Of a DNA stretch of 64,000 bases, positions 43,764 to 56,555 are shown one piece after another (within the stretch, counting starts at the first letter, position 1; each line of letters begins with the position of its first letter). The translations under genes were made by a program, and so were the position numbers. The stretch spans positions 620,001-684,000 of the forward strand of contig JAWPHD010000007.1 in the NCBI GenBank assembly GCA_037043455.1. Reading direction: 5' to 3'. The stretch is from Cyrtodaria siliqua. Lineage: Eukaryota; Mollusca; Bivalvia; Adapedonta; Hiatellidae. The notes under the pieces were generated by a model. It was not told where the DNA came from, did no database searches, and saw only the letters and a list, made by a program, of their open reading frames with translations.

Positions 43764-45401
43764 TGTCACAAAATGTCACGGGTAGAGCGTACTGGTCGCA
43801 TATAGCTCTTGTATCGGTTACACCCAAAATCTATTGTTCGAGTTGAAACAATTTCACAATATTCATGATCTATTCATGTAACACGTAAAAGCGTGCACAT
43901 TTTAAGTGGCCGCCAGAGAGGCCGTGTCATAAGTTTAGTTTTGTGCTAATGCATGTAAACGTATAGGTATATTTTCCTTAAACGGCAAAATTGTATAAGG
44001 GCCTCGCGTGTAGATTCAATACTGTAGATTTAGCCACGTTTGTCACGGACTGAACGGGGCAAATAATGATTTGGGCGTAATGTTTGCTATAAAACCCATT
44101 GTCTTCTAGCTTTCGCCGGGATCATCGAAAGTACTTTGTTGGAACAGAGATTGGACGGCAAATTTCACAGGCAACATGTGGTTAGTAATTTTATTAAACT
44201 TTTATCGTATATTTGTATTCAGTGGGCGGCGCCATCTTGTTTGGCGGTTACGACATCCGGTTAGCATTGATGTTTCTCAAACATAACTTTAGACTAGCAT
44301 ATGATTTTGAAGTTACTTTATTAGATGTAATTATTGTAATTGATCATTAATTGTAAAACAATATTAATTTGATAACAGTGGATAATAGGTGCATTAGTTA
44401 ACGTTGGCGTATAACTCAGTGATTGTAATACACGATTGTTAACATTAATTAACAATGATATGAGTGACAAGAATAAATGTTCGACGCGTATGCATAGCGT
44501 TGTGTAATGTGGTCATTAGTTGACATGCGTGCATGCATAACTCAGTGAGTGTAATATATGAGTAATTTGATCATGTTTATATTACATGTATTAGGGGCAT
44601 TGATTAAAAGCGACGTACATAGTGTATACATGGCGTTGTAAAATATGTATACATTGCTACTCATCATTTGTACATATATTGATTGAATAATGATTTGTTT
44701 GGGTAATGATAATTATGCAAGATTGTTATGTTTGTCAACCGACATCTAAAACGTATGTATAATTACAGCCTAAGCCATCCAGGATATAAGCCATCCAGGA
44801 TATAAGGATCCAGGATATAAGCCATCCAGGATATAAGCCATCCAGGGTTGGAGTAAGCCATCTAGGTTTGGATATCCAGGAGTGGAGCTAAGCTTCCACG
44901 CATAACGTTACAAGCGGTGGAGACGGTCCCCGTACCTGCGCAGCCAGGTTTTACTAACGACAACCCCCGGGACACAAGGTGGGCCCGTTACCAGTCCTCA
45001 CTGGAGGAATATCATTCACAATCTCAGTGGAGATTAACTATCATTGCATCGCGTCATCAACCCTTACAGAAGGCATTTGATGACAATCATCCATTGAATT
45101 CGCGCATCATCATCTTCATGAGCTCTCGCGCATCACAGTTATCGCGCTAGATCAACATTGTTATAATAGCTTTAACAACTCTTTAGTGTCTTAGACATTC
45201 AGTATTTATAACAATACTAAGAACGTCTTAAACGTTCAGGAGAACATTCTTTTCATAGTTCATTTGTGTATTCGCTTGTTTTTTTAGATAATTGTATATA
45301 TATTAAACATATTTTAAAGGTTGCATTAAACTTATGTAAATGCATTCACCATCATTGATTCTTTCCTGAGTTAGCCCAACCACTAAGGTCATCCTGTGAC
45401 A
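43764..45401 (+). repeat. 3' LTR, copy 1
   Basis: 1638 bp, TGTCAC...GTGACA, including the terminal TG missing from the 5' copy. It carries TATA at 44088-44094, the stem-loop at 44110-44131 and the open frame at 44917-45150. The flank after it (CTTTGCAAC) does not match the 5' flank. Confidence 0.93.
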
Positions 45402-45589
45402 CTTTGCAACTTTCCTTTGATCATTGAGCGTGATTTTCATTACACTTAAATTTCTCCGTGTTATCAGAATTTAGTCTCTACTATGTAAAACTAAATGAAA
45501 TATATTGTTTCTTATACCATCACAAAATGGACAGCCTATAAAGAAGGTATTAAGTATTAGTAAGTGGAATTTTAACTCAATAGAGAAAG

Positions 45590-47325
45590 TGGATATAAAA
45601 GTCGAACAGGAAATGCAGCATTCAAGGACAAAAAAGGCCACTAGGGGTTTAAACCAGGTTTTAGAGTGAGCCAAATTTAACTCCTACCCTATTGTCATAC
45701 GGGACAGTGTAAATAAAGATATCCCTACCAGGTTATATTCTCTAACATACAAAGCAGCATATACATGCAATATAAGTAAAACACATTAATGATCATGTAT
45801 ATCTAATATAAAAAAAGCCTAGAAAACCACAGTACTTATTGACTGCATAGTATTTTGTTAGATACTGGGACCATACGCCGCTGAACATTGGTGAAGAAAC
45901 GATCTCTGTGTCCACTATATGCATGCCATCTTTGGGATGGTTAAAATTATGTTCTATTGATTTTATGAATATTGAGTTCTGCTCAACCCGGGGTTCGAGG
46001 GCGTGAGCGGTAGCTAGCATATTTCACTACCGTTCATGAAAGTCAAACCGAGACTGCAATATTTCGTATGTGTCGTGTTCCAAAGGTCCACTTTCATACT
46101 CTTTTTTGACAGAAGCCAGAGCAACAAGAGAACCAACTTTTAAGGGTACGACTAGACAAGATTAAAGAAAATCAAACGCACTGTACTATGGGGGTTTAGG
46201 TAGACGTCATCATAGGGTCCATCATACTTCCGGTCATCGCATAATCAAAGAGGAAAGGAAAGTGGCGAACTGTAAATGGGTCAACAGCTAAACATGTAGT
46301 ACGCAAAATGATCAGTTCATAACCTCTTTTGATAAACGTGTTAACTTGTTCAATTAACCTTGTTTTCAGTATTTATAAATATTGTATGAAAGTGATTACG
46401 AACAAGGACCATAGCAGTCAGGTTGTGATAGTTTTTGTCGCAGAGAGTTCTTAAATTACGTTTATATTTTAAAAGAAAATCAGGGTTACGATAGTACTAT
46501 TTTGCAAAGGCCTTTCGAAGTTTATTGTAACGGTAGCGCTGCTGAAGTAATTTTTAGTTATACAATATTACGAATATTAAATACCTCAACACGGCTACAA
46601 GCTCTAAAAAAACGAATAAGTTCAGAAACATATAGTGACCCCATAAGAAGCAGCTCGGGGAACATCCCTATCTAAGTGGGGATAATTAACAACATTAACG
46701 TTAAAATCATCTCTCTTGTCATATATTTTACAAATTATTTCGCCGTTTTCAATAGAAAGATGTAAATCCCGAATGGAAGCGATAGTATCAAACATGTTAG
46801 TTTGTTGAGCTGAAGTTCCTTAGGATAAATGGTAATAAATATAGTAGAACAGAAAGGATTGTCAATGTTCAATATGTCATCCAGATATCGAGTGGTGTCA
46901 TTAAAGGCTTTAATTACATCTGCCTGATTATCGGATGAATGACTCAACATGAAATTTATTTTTTAGCAATACAAGAACAAATCGGCCACAAAAAGAGGTG
47001 CAGTGTTCGTACCCATAGAACTATCAGCAATTTGTCTAAAAGGGTGCACAGTTCATACCCATAGAAAAAAAACAGCAATTTGTGTAAAACGGTAGTTCCA
47101 TACCGGACAAAATATTATCTAATTTGAAATTGAGTTCTTCACAATCTACTTGGCAAGTCCACATAGTGTAATTGTTTAAACTGCCGTTAGTAAGAAACAC
47201 TTTAATATTGTTATAGGCCAAATATGTAGATTTCCGCTAGCAAAAGCGTTTTGAATGAAAACAATCAGCTTGTCTTCGATAATTTGATGTGGTAAGGTTA
47301 TATATTGTCTTTAGGTATGAACAAA
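45590..47325 (-). pseudogene. PLE-tail element, decayed, interrupted by Family B
   Basis: Tail from 45590, interrupted at about 45844-46110 by a Family B repeat. RT homology runs from about 46196 to 47325 with many frameshifts (open pieces at 46735-46950 and 47036-47221). A segment around the motif B region appears twice (about 46999-47058). Confidence 0.65.
45844..46110 (+). repeat. Family B repeat, near full length
   Basis: From GTATTTTGTTAGATACTGGG to CATACTCTTTTTT, about 265 bp, inserted in a PLE-tail. TTGAC-like sequence on both sides may be a target duplication. 10-bp stem TGAGCGGTAG/CTACCGTTCA with one G-T pair. Confidence 0.65.
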
Positions 47326-47331
47326 TGAACA

Positions 47332-47580
47332 AGTATAAAAGTCGAACAGGAAATGCAGCTTTCACAAAACACAGTAAACCCCAAAACACGCACAAATACA
47401 AACATGAATTGCAATGTTAATAGGGAATAAAGGGGCATATGACGTCACAAACACAAAAATGATTGACAATAGGGCTAACGCCTTGGAACGGTCAGTGGCA
47501 TAAAAGGCCGCTGGGGTTTTAAACCAGGTTCTAGGGTTCACCAAACCCGACACCGAACCAAACCCGACACTAAATATATA
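47332..47580 (-). repeat. PLE-tail, second tail in tandem
   Basis: Begins TATAAAAGTCGAACAGG directly upstream (in element sense) of the RT remnant at 45590-47325, in the same orientation. Head-to-tail partial copies are common for Penelope-like elements. Truncated after about 250 bp. Confidence 0.65.
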
Positions 47581-48616
47581 ACCTATACTATAACACTATC
47601 TCTTCTTCTCTCTATCGTTTCTTTAATATATTGTAACAAGGGCATAGGCTTTTCAGAGGGAGCCAAAACATTTAAGAGACATAGTTTGTTTCATTCTGTT
47701 TAAATATCTATATACTATTATAGAGTCAACTGAAATTAAATGAACATAAATGAAGATTGTCTTCTTTCAGTCTGCAACAAAGCATTAATGATACAGTTTA
47801 GTACATTGAATCTACATTAAAGTGGCCTGAAAAACAAATCAACTTCCTTCAGATATTTTTAATGTTTGAAAGGAAGGAATATATATTCAACATGTTGGCT
47901 GTATGACACTACTTTATTACCACCATTAAGTATCTTTAAAAAACTAATTCATTAAAATTATTATAATAAGATATTGATATTAAAATAAGACTGAGATAGG
48001 TTTTAACATCTGGTTAAAACATTCTTGTCTGGCTGAATACAATGTAGATCTACATTATTATTAATTATATTCGCATTTCTGAAAATTAATTGACTTGAAT
48101 ATTGATGACAATATTTTAAATTGGTATGAATAGTAGTTATTGAATAGGCTACATTTTAAATGCATATGAATGGTTAAACAGCAAACTATATAAACATTAT
48201 CTGTCTACAGTCTTCCTTGAGTTTCTTTACACATGGACGTATATTTAAAGGTGTATTTTAAGAATTTCAGATCTAAGAATAAAAGTCAAGCATTAACATG
48301 ACGTAATATATGTTTGGGTGTATTTTCATTTTGGTATTGAATTTATGTCTCATATTTGACTTTTTACCTGTTTAATATAGCCCCTGAATATGATTTGACG
48401 TAAACCTAGTTCGATTCATATTTACATGAACCATCCAAATAAAGATAGCCTGCATTAATCATATATGCCTGAATAAACTGTTTTCCTGACACTAAATATA
48501 TCATTGAACTCATTTACTGAGCTGACTAGTTTTTTCTCTACATGTCATTATGTGTGGTATGTGTGGTACGTAGTGGTCTGGTAAAAGGTGTTCTGGTAAG
48601 ACTAATATGGAATATA
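47581..48616. other. No recognisable feature
   Basis: AT-rich, low coding potential. Confidence 0.5.
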
Positions 48617-48855
48617 TACTCAGTTGCAAAAGAAAGTGTACACTAAGTTTTGTTTAGATTTTATTGTATAAAGTTTTTTAAGAATTAAATTGACAAATTC
48701 CAAAATGAATATGCCATGTTTGGTACCAATGTTTTTATCATTCCATTGCCAATATCACGTCGCCATTTGTTTTTCAATAGGTTGAAAAGGACTGTCGCTT
48801 GATAAAGAGGATAGGGTGTAAAGTAAAAATATACATTTTCTTTTGCAACTGAGTA
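48617..48855. mobile_element. MITE-like element with TA duplication
   Basis: 239 bp, TACTCAGTTGCAAAAGAAA at one end and TTTCTTTTGCAACTGAGTA at the other, flanked by TA. Tc1/mariner-like pattern, no transposase. Confidence 0.75.
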
Positions 48856-49757
48856 TATTATCCTAGTTTATGCTTTTACAAATTGATAGAAACTACTCAC
48901 ATATACTCCATATACACTTATTTCACAGAAATTGTCAATCAGTTGTTTAGTTTTAGAGTCTGTATTGATTAAAAATTAACTGGCATATTCTTTATTCCTG
49001 TGTAATTAATGAGTTAAACATTCTCTGTTGCACAACAGCCAAGTGACAATTATTTGGAAGAAAAGCTTACAAATATCACTAAACAATTGCTTCGTTCAAT
49101 TGAGTGCTGATGCAAAATCTTCTAAAGTAGGGGGAATCTTCCTAGCAGAAGTTATGACATTATGACTTAATCGTTGTGTTTGTTTGTATTTCATTACAAA
49201 CTTACTCTAGTATTTATATTGACTTAGAAAATGATGAAATAAGTTGATTATGGTATAAAGCCTTGCCAGAGGTTTATATTAAAGGTTTCTTTCTCTTCTC
49301 TTAGCTGAGCTTCATATGTTAAAACCCCAGGCCCCTGGAACTGTCTTATCAGCATCAGACCACCATTCATATAAGCACATGAAGATCTAACTGAAATGAT
49401 GTGTCTCTGGTTGAATTTGGAGATCCAGGGGTCTGTGGTACGACAACACCTGAAAGATCAGTATTTAATATAAATGCCTTTGAAGCATGGCAATTTAATT
49501 TTTAATATGATGTTTTAAACTGAACTAGTTTGCATGTGACTGATATACCGTATAGAAATTTCTGACAATATTCTTTATAAAAAAAGTACTGTGTATCAAA
49601 TGTAAACTTCATAGTTAATTCATATGAATCTAAGGCCTGCTCTAGGACAGGCCTATGCATTAATTTAGACATGGAGAAGAATGTCCCCTCTTTTGTCAGA
49701 GTTGATTGGGAAGATTTTTGTGAAGGATAACAATTCAAGATGTGAATAATATTATGA
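48856..49757. other. No recognisable feature
   Basis: Short ORFs only. Nothing supported. Confidence 0.5.
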
Positions 49758-49800
<43 letters not shown>

Positions 49801-49843
49801 CTCTCTAAGACTAAAAGTACAAGTAGAGTGACAGTCGATGTAT

Positions 49844-49889
<46 letters not shown>

Positions 49890-50002
49890 GACTAAATTAA
49901 GTAAAGTCATAGTCGATGTATTAAATCTCTCTCTGCAAACTAAAAGTAGCGTGATAGTAGATGTATTAAAGCTCTGTCTCTCTGTCTCTTTCTTTTTGTC
50001 TC

Positions 50003-50068
<66 letters not shown>

Positions 50069-50070
50069 AA
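49758..50070. repeat. (CT)n microsatellites
   Basis: Three long CT runs separated by diverged copies of CAGACTAAA...GTATTAAAT, so the array also has a longer period of about 90 bp. Confidence 0.85.
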
Positions 50071-50084
50071 ACTAAAGGTACAGT

Positions 50085-50869
50085 GATATTAGTGATTATT
50101 ATATTATTATAATAGATATTAGATAGAGTGAGATGTATTAAATCTCTTTTCCGGTTTCAAACAGTGGGACAAATAAATGAAAATGTGCGAAATCATCAAA
50201 TTTGACAGTTATATAGCGTATTAGTGGTAAAACAAATCTCCCAAGCACGTTTTTGACCATGACAATAAAAAATATACCAAAAGTAATGCCTGTTGTATTG
50301 TTTAATAACCAAACAAATGATACTAACACGCGCATGCAATTGTAAATGCCAGTAAATGCGATAGATGTCTTCAGCTACCTCAGCTACCATATTGTTTACA
50401 TTGGATACGTGTGATGTTCTTTGACCGATGACGCCATATCGGAATTTTTACGCAAGTGTTGATTGGTCTATTAGGTTCGGCACTAAGCCTCGCCTAATAA
50501 CTGTAGATATAAAAGTCGAACAGGAAAGTTGATAATAAACGGCACTGACATAATATTCTCTATAATTCGACGTGTCAACGTTTATTTGAAATCAATATTT
50601 CCTAGGCAGTGAAAATTGTAGTTGAGATATCAGGGGCCGCTCTATAGCTCTTCACTATGACGTTTTGGTGCTTGATGACGTCGATGATGTTGATGACGTC
50701 GATGTACTCGCGTGCGAACAGTCTGTTGTTACTGTGCCGATTTTCCATAATCCATAATAGCACAGTGTGCCGATTATGGATTTTGAGAAAGGAATGATAA
50801 ACACAGTTTTTCCTACTAAATATGATACTATTTATAGAAAGGCATGCTATAAAGGATATATATAGCCTG
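50085..50869. other. No recognisable gene
   Basis: Includes a GATGACGTCGATGATGTTGA-like direct repeat near 50674-50705 and a duplicated GTGCCGATT...CATAAT segment near 50735-50780. Confidence 0.5.
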
Positions 50870-51340
50870 GAGGTGATTTATTAATTTAAAATGTCCCGTT
50901 TTATTGGGATGAATTAAGGAACAAGTTAGATTTGATGCTGCCTATATAGTATATCATCTACTTTAAAAACCCATCAGCCTTTTCTTGCCCCTGATCGGTC
51001 CAATACTGTAGTCAACCCTTTTATATTTATGATGTCATACACATTGCTTTATTTTTCCTGGCAATTGTTTGTTTATTTAAATGCGTATTTTAATTGACCT
51101 TGGTCTTTGAATGCTATATTTTGACTTTAATCCAAATTTATACATTTTTGCCATTTTTGTGTGATATGTGTTTAAGCCGATATCCCTATTGTCAGCCATT
51201 TTATGTTTGTGATTTCATACCTTGTTTTGTATTCATTTTTGCAATTATTGTTTGTTTCTGTTAATGTTTTTGGTTGACTGTGGTCCTTGAATGTTACACT
51301 TCCTGATCGCTGAGCCCGATACTTATATTTAGATATCGGT
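50870..51340 (+). repeat. Two degenerate PLE-tail fragments
   Basis: 50870-51130 and 51170-51340, plus strand, with segments such as GTCCCGTTTTATTGGG and TTGACTGTGGTCCTTGAATG. A short minus-strand end (TAGATATAAAAGTCGAACAG) also lies at 50503-50522. Confidence 0.5.
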
Positions 51341-51469
51341 GGTACATATTGTTTAACCACCCATAGTATACGTTGTCTGCTTTTTAAATAGTATTTTGAC
51401 AGTTACTTGTGATCCGCAAGCTTCATAACCACTGCTCCCAACTAAATTCCATTCTGTTTATTTCGCTCT

Positions 51470-51745
51470 TCGGGGCCTAGAATTTTGTTAGATACTGAGA
51501 TCATACGCCGCTGGACATGCAATTATGACATTAAAAGAAGCTTGCATGCCATGTTCGGGATGGTTACAATTCTGTACTATTGATTTTATGAATATTGAGT
51601 TCAGCTCAACCCGGGGCTAGGGGGCGTGAACGGTAGCAAGCATATATCATTATCGTTCATGCACAATCAATCAATCAAACCGAAAAAGTAATATTTCGTA
51701 TTTATCGTTTTCGGCCGTTTCCATAGGTCCACTCTCATATTCTTG
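51470..51745 (+). repeat. Family B repeat
   Basis: AATTTTGTTAGATACTGAGA to CACTCTCATATTCTTG. Second hairpin lost. Confidence 0.6.
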
Positions 51746-52335
51746 TAGTATCTACATTTATATCTGTCTCATGTTTATATTTTCATATATATAATATATA
51801 TTTCTTTCTTTCTCAAACGTTTTTAATGATGAAACACTGTAATGTTATAATTAAGATCAACACGCATAATATTATATATCATTCTCTCCATCATATTCTA
51901 CAATAGTTCCTTTTGAAACGTGTTGCCATAAGCTTTTATCTAGAGAGTAACCTTTTCTTACTTTCTTTGATAATTTGATCATTGGGATATGCTAATTTAG
52001 TTTGTACAGACCCAGTTGCATTCAACTATCCCAAAAATGCATTCCGTTTGCATTCCGTTTGGGCTCCGTTTGTATTCCGTTTGGGCTCCGTTTGTATTCC
52101 GTGTGCATTTATTTTTATAAATTCTAATGCATTCATTGCCATTGTTGAGTATATTCGGCGCGTATAAACGAAACTCTGCGTTCATTTAAATGCAAAAATA
52201 TGAATGAGTACGCGTGAAGTAGTTTAAAATCGACGAACGCCCAAAAATTCGACATAAAAGCCAGCAATCGATGCGAACAATTTCACTTTTCTATTTAGCC
52301 TCCGTACAGGTAGCATCGACAAAAATACTGCTTCA

Positions 52336-52412
52336 AGTAGCTTTATAGTTCAGTGGATAGAGCACCTGACTTGAAATCAGACGGTCATGTTTTCGATCCC
52401 CGAAAGAGGCTA
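52336..52412 (+). other. tRNA-derived sequence (UGA anticodon)
   Basis: TAGTTCAGTGG A box, loop CTTGAAA, decayed B box TTTTCGATCC. The acceptor stem does not pair. Related to the copy at 11402-11492. Probably a SINE head or pseudogene. Confidence 0.5.
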
Positions 52413-52624
52413 ACCTTTTTTCAGTAAAACCAGAAAGAGAAATAGAACAGAGGAAGCCAACAAGAAAGCATTGTAAAGCAATCTGCCTCAACATGACTGC
52501 TATATTCATGTTGAGTTTTATTTAGATCAGCTGATAAACTAATAAATTAAAAACCTTCTCTTATTTTATGATGTTTCGTTTACTTATTGTTATCATTCCT
52601 TTGGATTCAAGTTGACCTACTAGT

Positions 52625-52960
52625 GGATATATGTCACTTATAGGAGACATATATGTTACTTATAAGTGACATATATGTCACTTATAAGTAACATATATGT
52701 CTCTTATATATATGTCACGTATACGTTTCATATTTAGGCCACTTATAAGCTACATAAAAATAACATATAAGTCACATATAAGTCACTTATAATAAGCGAC
52801 ATAGTACTTGACATATAAATGGCTTATAAGTGAGTTATAAGACTTACATCTCATTTGCATTCACTTATATGTTACTGGCCTATGTCAAGTATAAGCGGCG
52901 TATATGTCACTTATAACTGAAACATACAAGTGACTTATACTTATTTTCTGTAAGTGGATC
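52625..52960. repeat. Palindrome array, CACTTATAAGTG/ACATATATGT
   Basis: Alternating self-complementary blocks CACTTATAAGTG and ACATATATGT with drift, about 330 bp. Almost every block is its own reverse complement. Confidence 0.8.
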
Positions 52961-53095
52961 ATTTTGCATTCAGTGTGTGTTGATCGTGCATCGTTCATTC
53001 TACGTTCGTTCTGCGTTAATTCTGCATTCATTCTCTGGTCATTCCTCCTTCGTTTTGCATTTATTCGGGGAAATTGAACGCAACTGGGTCTGTAT

Positions 53096-53600
53096 GCGTG
53101 TTTTGTGTTCGTTCTGTAGTGCTACATTTTCTGTTAGCCTTGTATACCTACTTTTCATTTCTGTATCTTCCAATACACTGCATGTTTATTGGTAGACCAT
53201 GTTATTGTACGCCATTTAACTCATTGATTGTGTGAGGACCCGACAAAGTATATATATATGTCGAATCCTGAAAACGAAGGTAAGTGATCGTGTCCTGCCC
53301 TCAACGATTTATTGTCTTGCTGTGCTGGTTTCTACAATGGCATTGATTAAATACTGACTTTTGTTGTTTATATTCATATATACACGATGGTATTTGTGTT
53401 TTACTTATATTGCTGATTAATACTGCATTGTTTGTTATAGGATATATCCTGGCATTGTTTTACTTATTTACACTGTCCTGTTTGATTGGACCACACTAAG
53501 ATATGTTTGATGCACAGGTTTAAAACAATAGCGATACCCCTGTTGTCAACCTTTGTTTTTGTTTGTGGTGTCACATACCGTGCTTTACCATGCGGCTAAT
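53096..53600 (+). repeat. PLE-tail fragments, very degenerate
   Basis: Pieces of tail and RT end on the plus strand (GATTGTGTGAGGACCCGACA; ACACTGTCCTGTTTGATTGG). A further scrap of tail end is at about 54170-54220. Confidence 0.4.
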
Positions 53601-53969
53601 GTTTCTACTATACAAATACAGCTACTGTCTACTAACCCAATATTACCCGCCCAACTGCTTATTATGTTAGTAGCTACACGCGCTATTATTCGAAGACTTA
53701 AAAAGTCAGGAATCAGCCATTTAAACTAAACATCTAAACACTATGTTTCATGCTTATCAATTTAGAAATGCAACACATTATCAAAAGCAAGTATTTTGCA
53801 TTATATTATCGATACTAAATACACCTAAACGCCGAAAACGTTTTTGCCAAAGTTACTTCCCTTGACAAAGTATCCTCCATTTGTATTTTGACGGAACCAG
53901 ACGTAAACTGTATATTTCCATTGTTTTTCAGGTAAATTATGTTTTTTAAAACAGTTGGATGATAAAAAA

Positions 53970-54112
53970 TAACATGGTTAGTAACTTAGAATGTCAGTTG
54001 TATTTTGGCTCTTGTCGAAAAGTGATAAATACTCGCCAGAGGAGCCTCGCATTGATCACTTTTCTTACACTTGCCAAAATACAGCTGAAGTTCTACGTTA
54101 CTAACAATGTAA
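53970..54112. repeat. Small palindromic element
   Basis: Arms of about 55 bp: ACATGGTTAGTAAC...TTTTGGC...AAAAGTGAT and ATCACTTTT...GCCAAAATACAG...GTTACTAACAATGT. Confidence 0.7.
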
Positions 54113-55720
54113 TTCTAATATATTTGTCATTGTAATTAATATTTTGTTTTGAACGCGTGACTTTGCATGACTAAGCTCTGTGAAAGCTACATTACCTTTT
54201 CGACTTGTACATCTGATTAAGTAGTTATTTACGGAGATCGTACATGTATTAAAGTTCAGGCAGCGTTTGTTTAAGACATATCGGGGTTAACATGTTGAAA
54301 CTTTTTTTTGATTTATAGTCGTTGATACCATTACACAATTATCGGATTTAGCCCATTGAATACAATATTATTAGGAATCCTGCTGAATAAATGGGCGGCA
54401 TTAATAGAGAATCTGGTGACAATTCAACCATAGATAAACAATAAGATGACAATGGTATATCAATAGACAACACAAGGATTATCGAACAACGTATCAGGAA
54501 ACGTACATCAGACTGGTCGACGTTGGTTAAAAACATATCCGGTTAAGTATGGTGAACCAATAATTGTTTTAGTACTCTATTGACTCAAATATGGCGTTGA
54601 CTGTGTGAGAATCGTTTTAAATAATTATATTACTAGTGTTGTAATTTTGATAGAGCCGGGTAGCGATATATCAATTAAGGTTTCTACTTGTGATGTCATA
54701 AAAAAGACAGACAGGTAAAACAGGTCTGGGCAACCCTTGTAGCTTTAATCCAATGCGCATGTTTCGGAACAGAAGAACATAATTCATCTTCCAAGATGAT
54801 TATTTACCATAAATCTATGGAGAAACAAACACGACGATATTAAAGTTAGGGATTTCTTTTAGCATAACCGATTTTAAGCTGGTTTGTTTTTCCTCTAAAA
54901 GTCTCAAACTTCATAAAAGTAACGCGGTTGGTATTGCACTAGATGTAAAAACCCTTCCTCATGCCCCATGACTTTTGCATACTACTTGTAGATATTGATA
55001 TAGGGATAAAAAGGGAAACTCATATGGCAAAGTATCACCAAATAAGCTTTTTGGTGTTTACAACTATAGAGCGCTGTAAGTGCATATCATGATCTTGGTA
55101 GAAGAAGTCGGAGATTGACTAATGACACTTAATGACACTGAATTTAATGACAGTAATAATAATTCTAACAATGATCTTTACTGTAACTAACCGAATGAGC
55201 AAGCATGTACGCGCAACAATGTAGCAATCAAGACAGCTCATTTATCGTAATTGTGGTAATGATTTTATGAAAGTTGTCGCTGTCGTTGAAGTCGCATTCA
55301 CTTCGCAAAATATTGAACATAATAATTATCATTAGCCATTGTTAGGCAGCAGTAATCGATCTGTAAATAATGTCAATTTTTAAAAAGTTATTCATTAAAT
55401 GCCATTTGGGCGTATAATCATAGTATCCTCAGTACTTTACCGATCAGTGAACCTATTGATGTGGATGGTATTTAAGCTCTGCGGTAAACTCGATCTAACA
55501 TGTTTAAATGATAAAGATAAGCATCGTGTAGTAGATTCAGACCTGTCATTGGTGGGTTACAGCAATATGGTAAATATAGCTATACATAGGCATAGCGCAT
55601 TACAACATGTGTGTACATCTGATATTGCCAGTTGACGAATAACTGAGACAAATGCAATTCAGTTTAGTTATGTTAAAGATACACAATACATACTGAATAG
55701 AGGATCCCCTAATATAGCAA
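54113..55720. other. No recognisable feature
   Basis: About 1.6 kb with short motif-less ORFs (54348-54536 minus, 55399-55635 plus). Confidence 0.5.
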
Positions 55721-55770
55721 CACACACACACACATACAAGCGATAGAAAAGTAGCAGACTCGGTTTAGGA

Positions 55771-56555
55771 ACCTATGATGACGTCTACCTAAAACCCAAA
55801 AGGACGGTGACGTTTATGTCTGCAGTCTTGTGGTGCCCTCAATGCTTTATTCTCTTGTTGCTCTGGCTTCTACCAAGTCATTGAGTACCTTCTATGTGGA
55901 TCTATTTTTCTAGGCTATTGTTTTTATGCTTCCGAAGGTCGGCATATAATATTCGCACCGTCTGTCCGTCAGTCAGTCAGTCAGTCAGTCAGTCAGTCCG
56001 AACAGTCGTGTTCGGTCAATAACTCTGACATACCTGGACGGATTTTCATATAACTTGGCACAACGAGCCGACGTGTCGCGCGTAAATCAAGGTCCGTGGC
56101 TCCAAAGTCAATCTCACACTTAGAGGTCAAAGGTCAAAACCACTTCGGGGGCATTTGTCATTTACAGTTACAGTTCTTGTTTATATTTATATATGCACGA
56201 TCATCTTTGTGTTTTATTTATATTACCTATTTAATGCTGCCTTGATGGTTAGAGGATAGTTTATGGCGGGGATTTCTTTCCCGTTTTATTGAGATTAAGT
56301 CGGGTAAGTGTGAGGTTTGGTGGACCCTAGAGCCTGGTTTAACCACCCCCCCCCCCCCCCCAACACCCCCAGCGACTTTTTGGCCACTGACTGTTCCAAG
56401 GCGGTAGCCCTATTGTCAGCCATTTGTGTGTTTGTGACGTCATATGCATTTATTCCTTATTAACATTGTCATTCATGTTTGCCGTTTTGCGTGTTTTGGT
56501 CTTTACTGTGTTCTGTGAAAGCTGCATTTCCTGTTCGACTTTCATTCTTATTTGT
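55771..56555 (+). repeat. PLE-tail interrupted by a satellite-family unit
   Basis: Starts at the very end of the RT (CCTATGATGACGTCTACC). The tail is split at about 55920-56190 by a unit of the TGACCTTGACC repeat family in reverse orientation. It resumes to CCTGTTCGACTTTC. A C homopolymer (56344-56361) has expanded at the tail's ACCCCAGCGG site. Confidence 0.65.
55925..56190 (-). repeat. Single unit of the TGACCTTGACC satellite family
   Basis: Reverse orientation, bounded by TTATGCTTCCGAAGG and CTTCGGGGGCATTTGTCA ends, with (CAGT)n near the left end. Contains AGGTCAAAGGTCA. Inserted in a PLE-tail. Confidence 0.7.

Larger units (their letters stand above)
37563..45401 (+). mobile_element. Ty3/gypsy-type LTR retrotransposon lacking RT/RNase H, copy 1
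   Basis: Complete element of about 7.8 kb: two LTRs of the same length that look identical by eye, a tRNA-Leu-like primer site, a leader of about 650 bp without a recognisable ORF (39219-39864), one long ORF, a spacer of about 270 bp and a purine tract. The matching LTRs suggest recent insertion. Two oddities: the outer 5' end reads ACTCACAAAATG where the other LTR starts read TGTCACAAAATG, so the terminal TG is lost or altered, and no matching 4-6 bp target duplication is visible between the flanks (AGGAAC before, CTTTG after). The ORF has Gag, protease and integrase but no RT or RNase H, so the element should need an RT supplied in trans. Confidence 0.93.
52007..53092. mobile_element. TA-flanked inverted-repeat element carrying a tRNA-like unit and hairpin array
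   Basis: Left end CAGACCCAGTTGCATTCAA, right end TTGAACGCAACTGGGTCTG, each flanked by TA (52005-52006 and 53093-53094). Similarity extends about 45 bp inward. 1086 bp without transposase. Cargo: duplicated GGGCTCCGTTTGTATTCCG (52058-52100), a tRNA-like unit (52336-52412) and a palindrome array (52625-52960). Confidence 0.75.
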
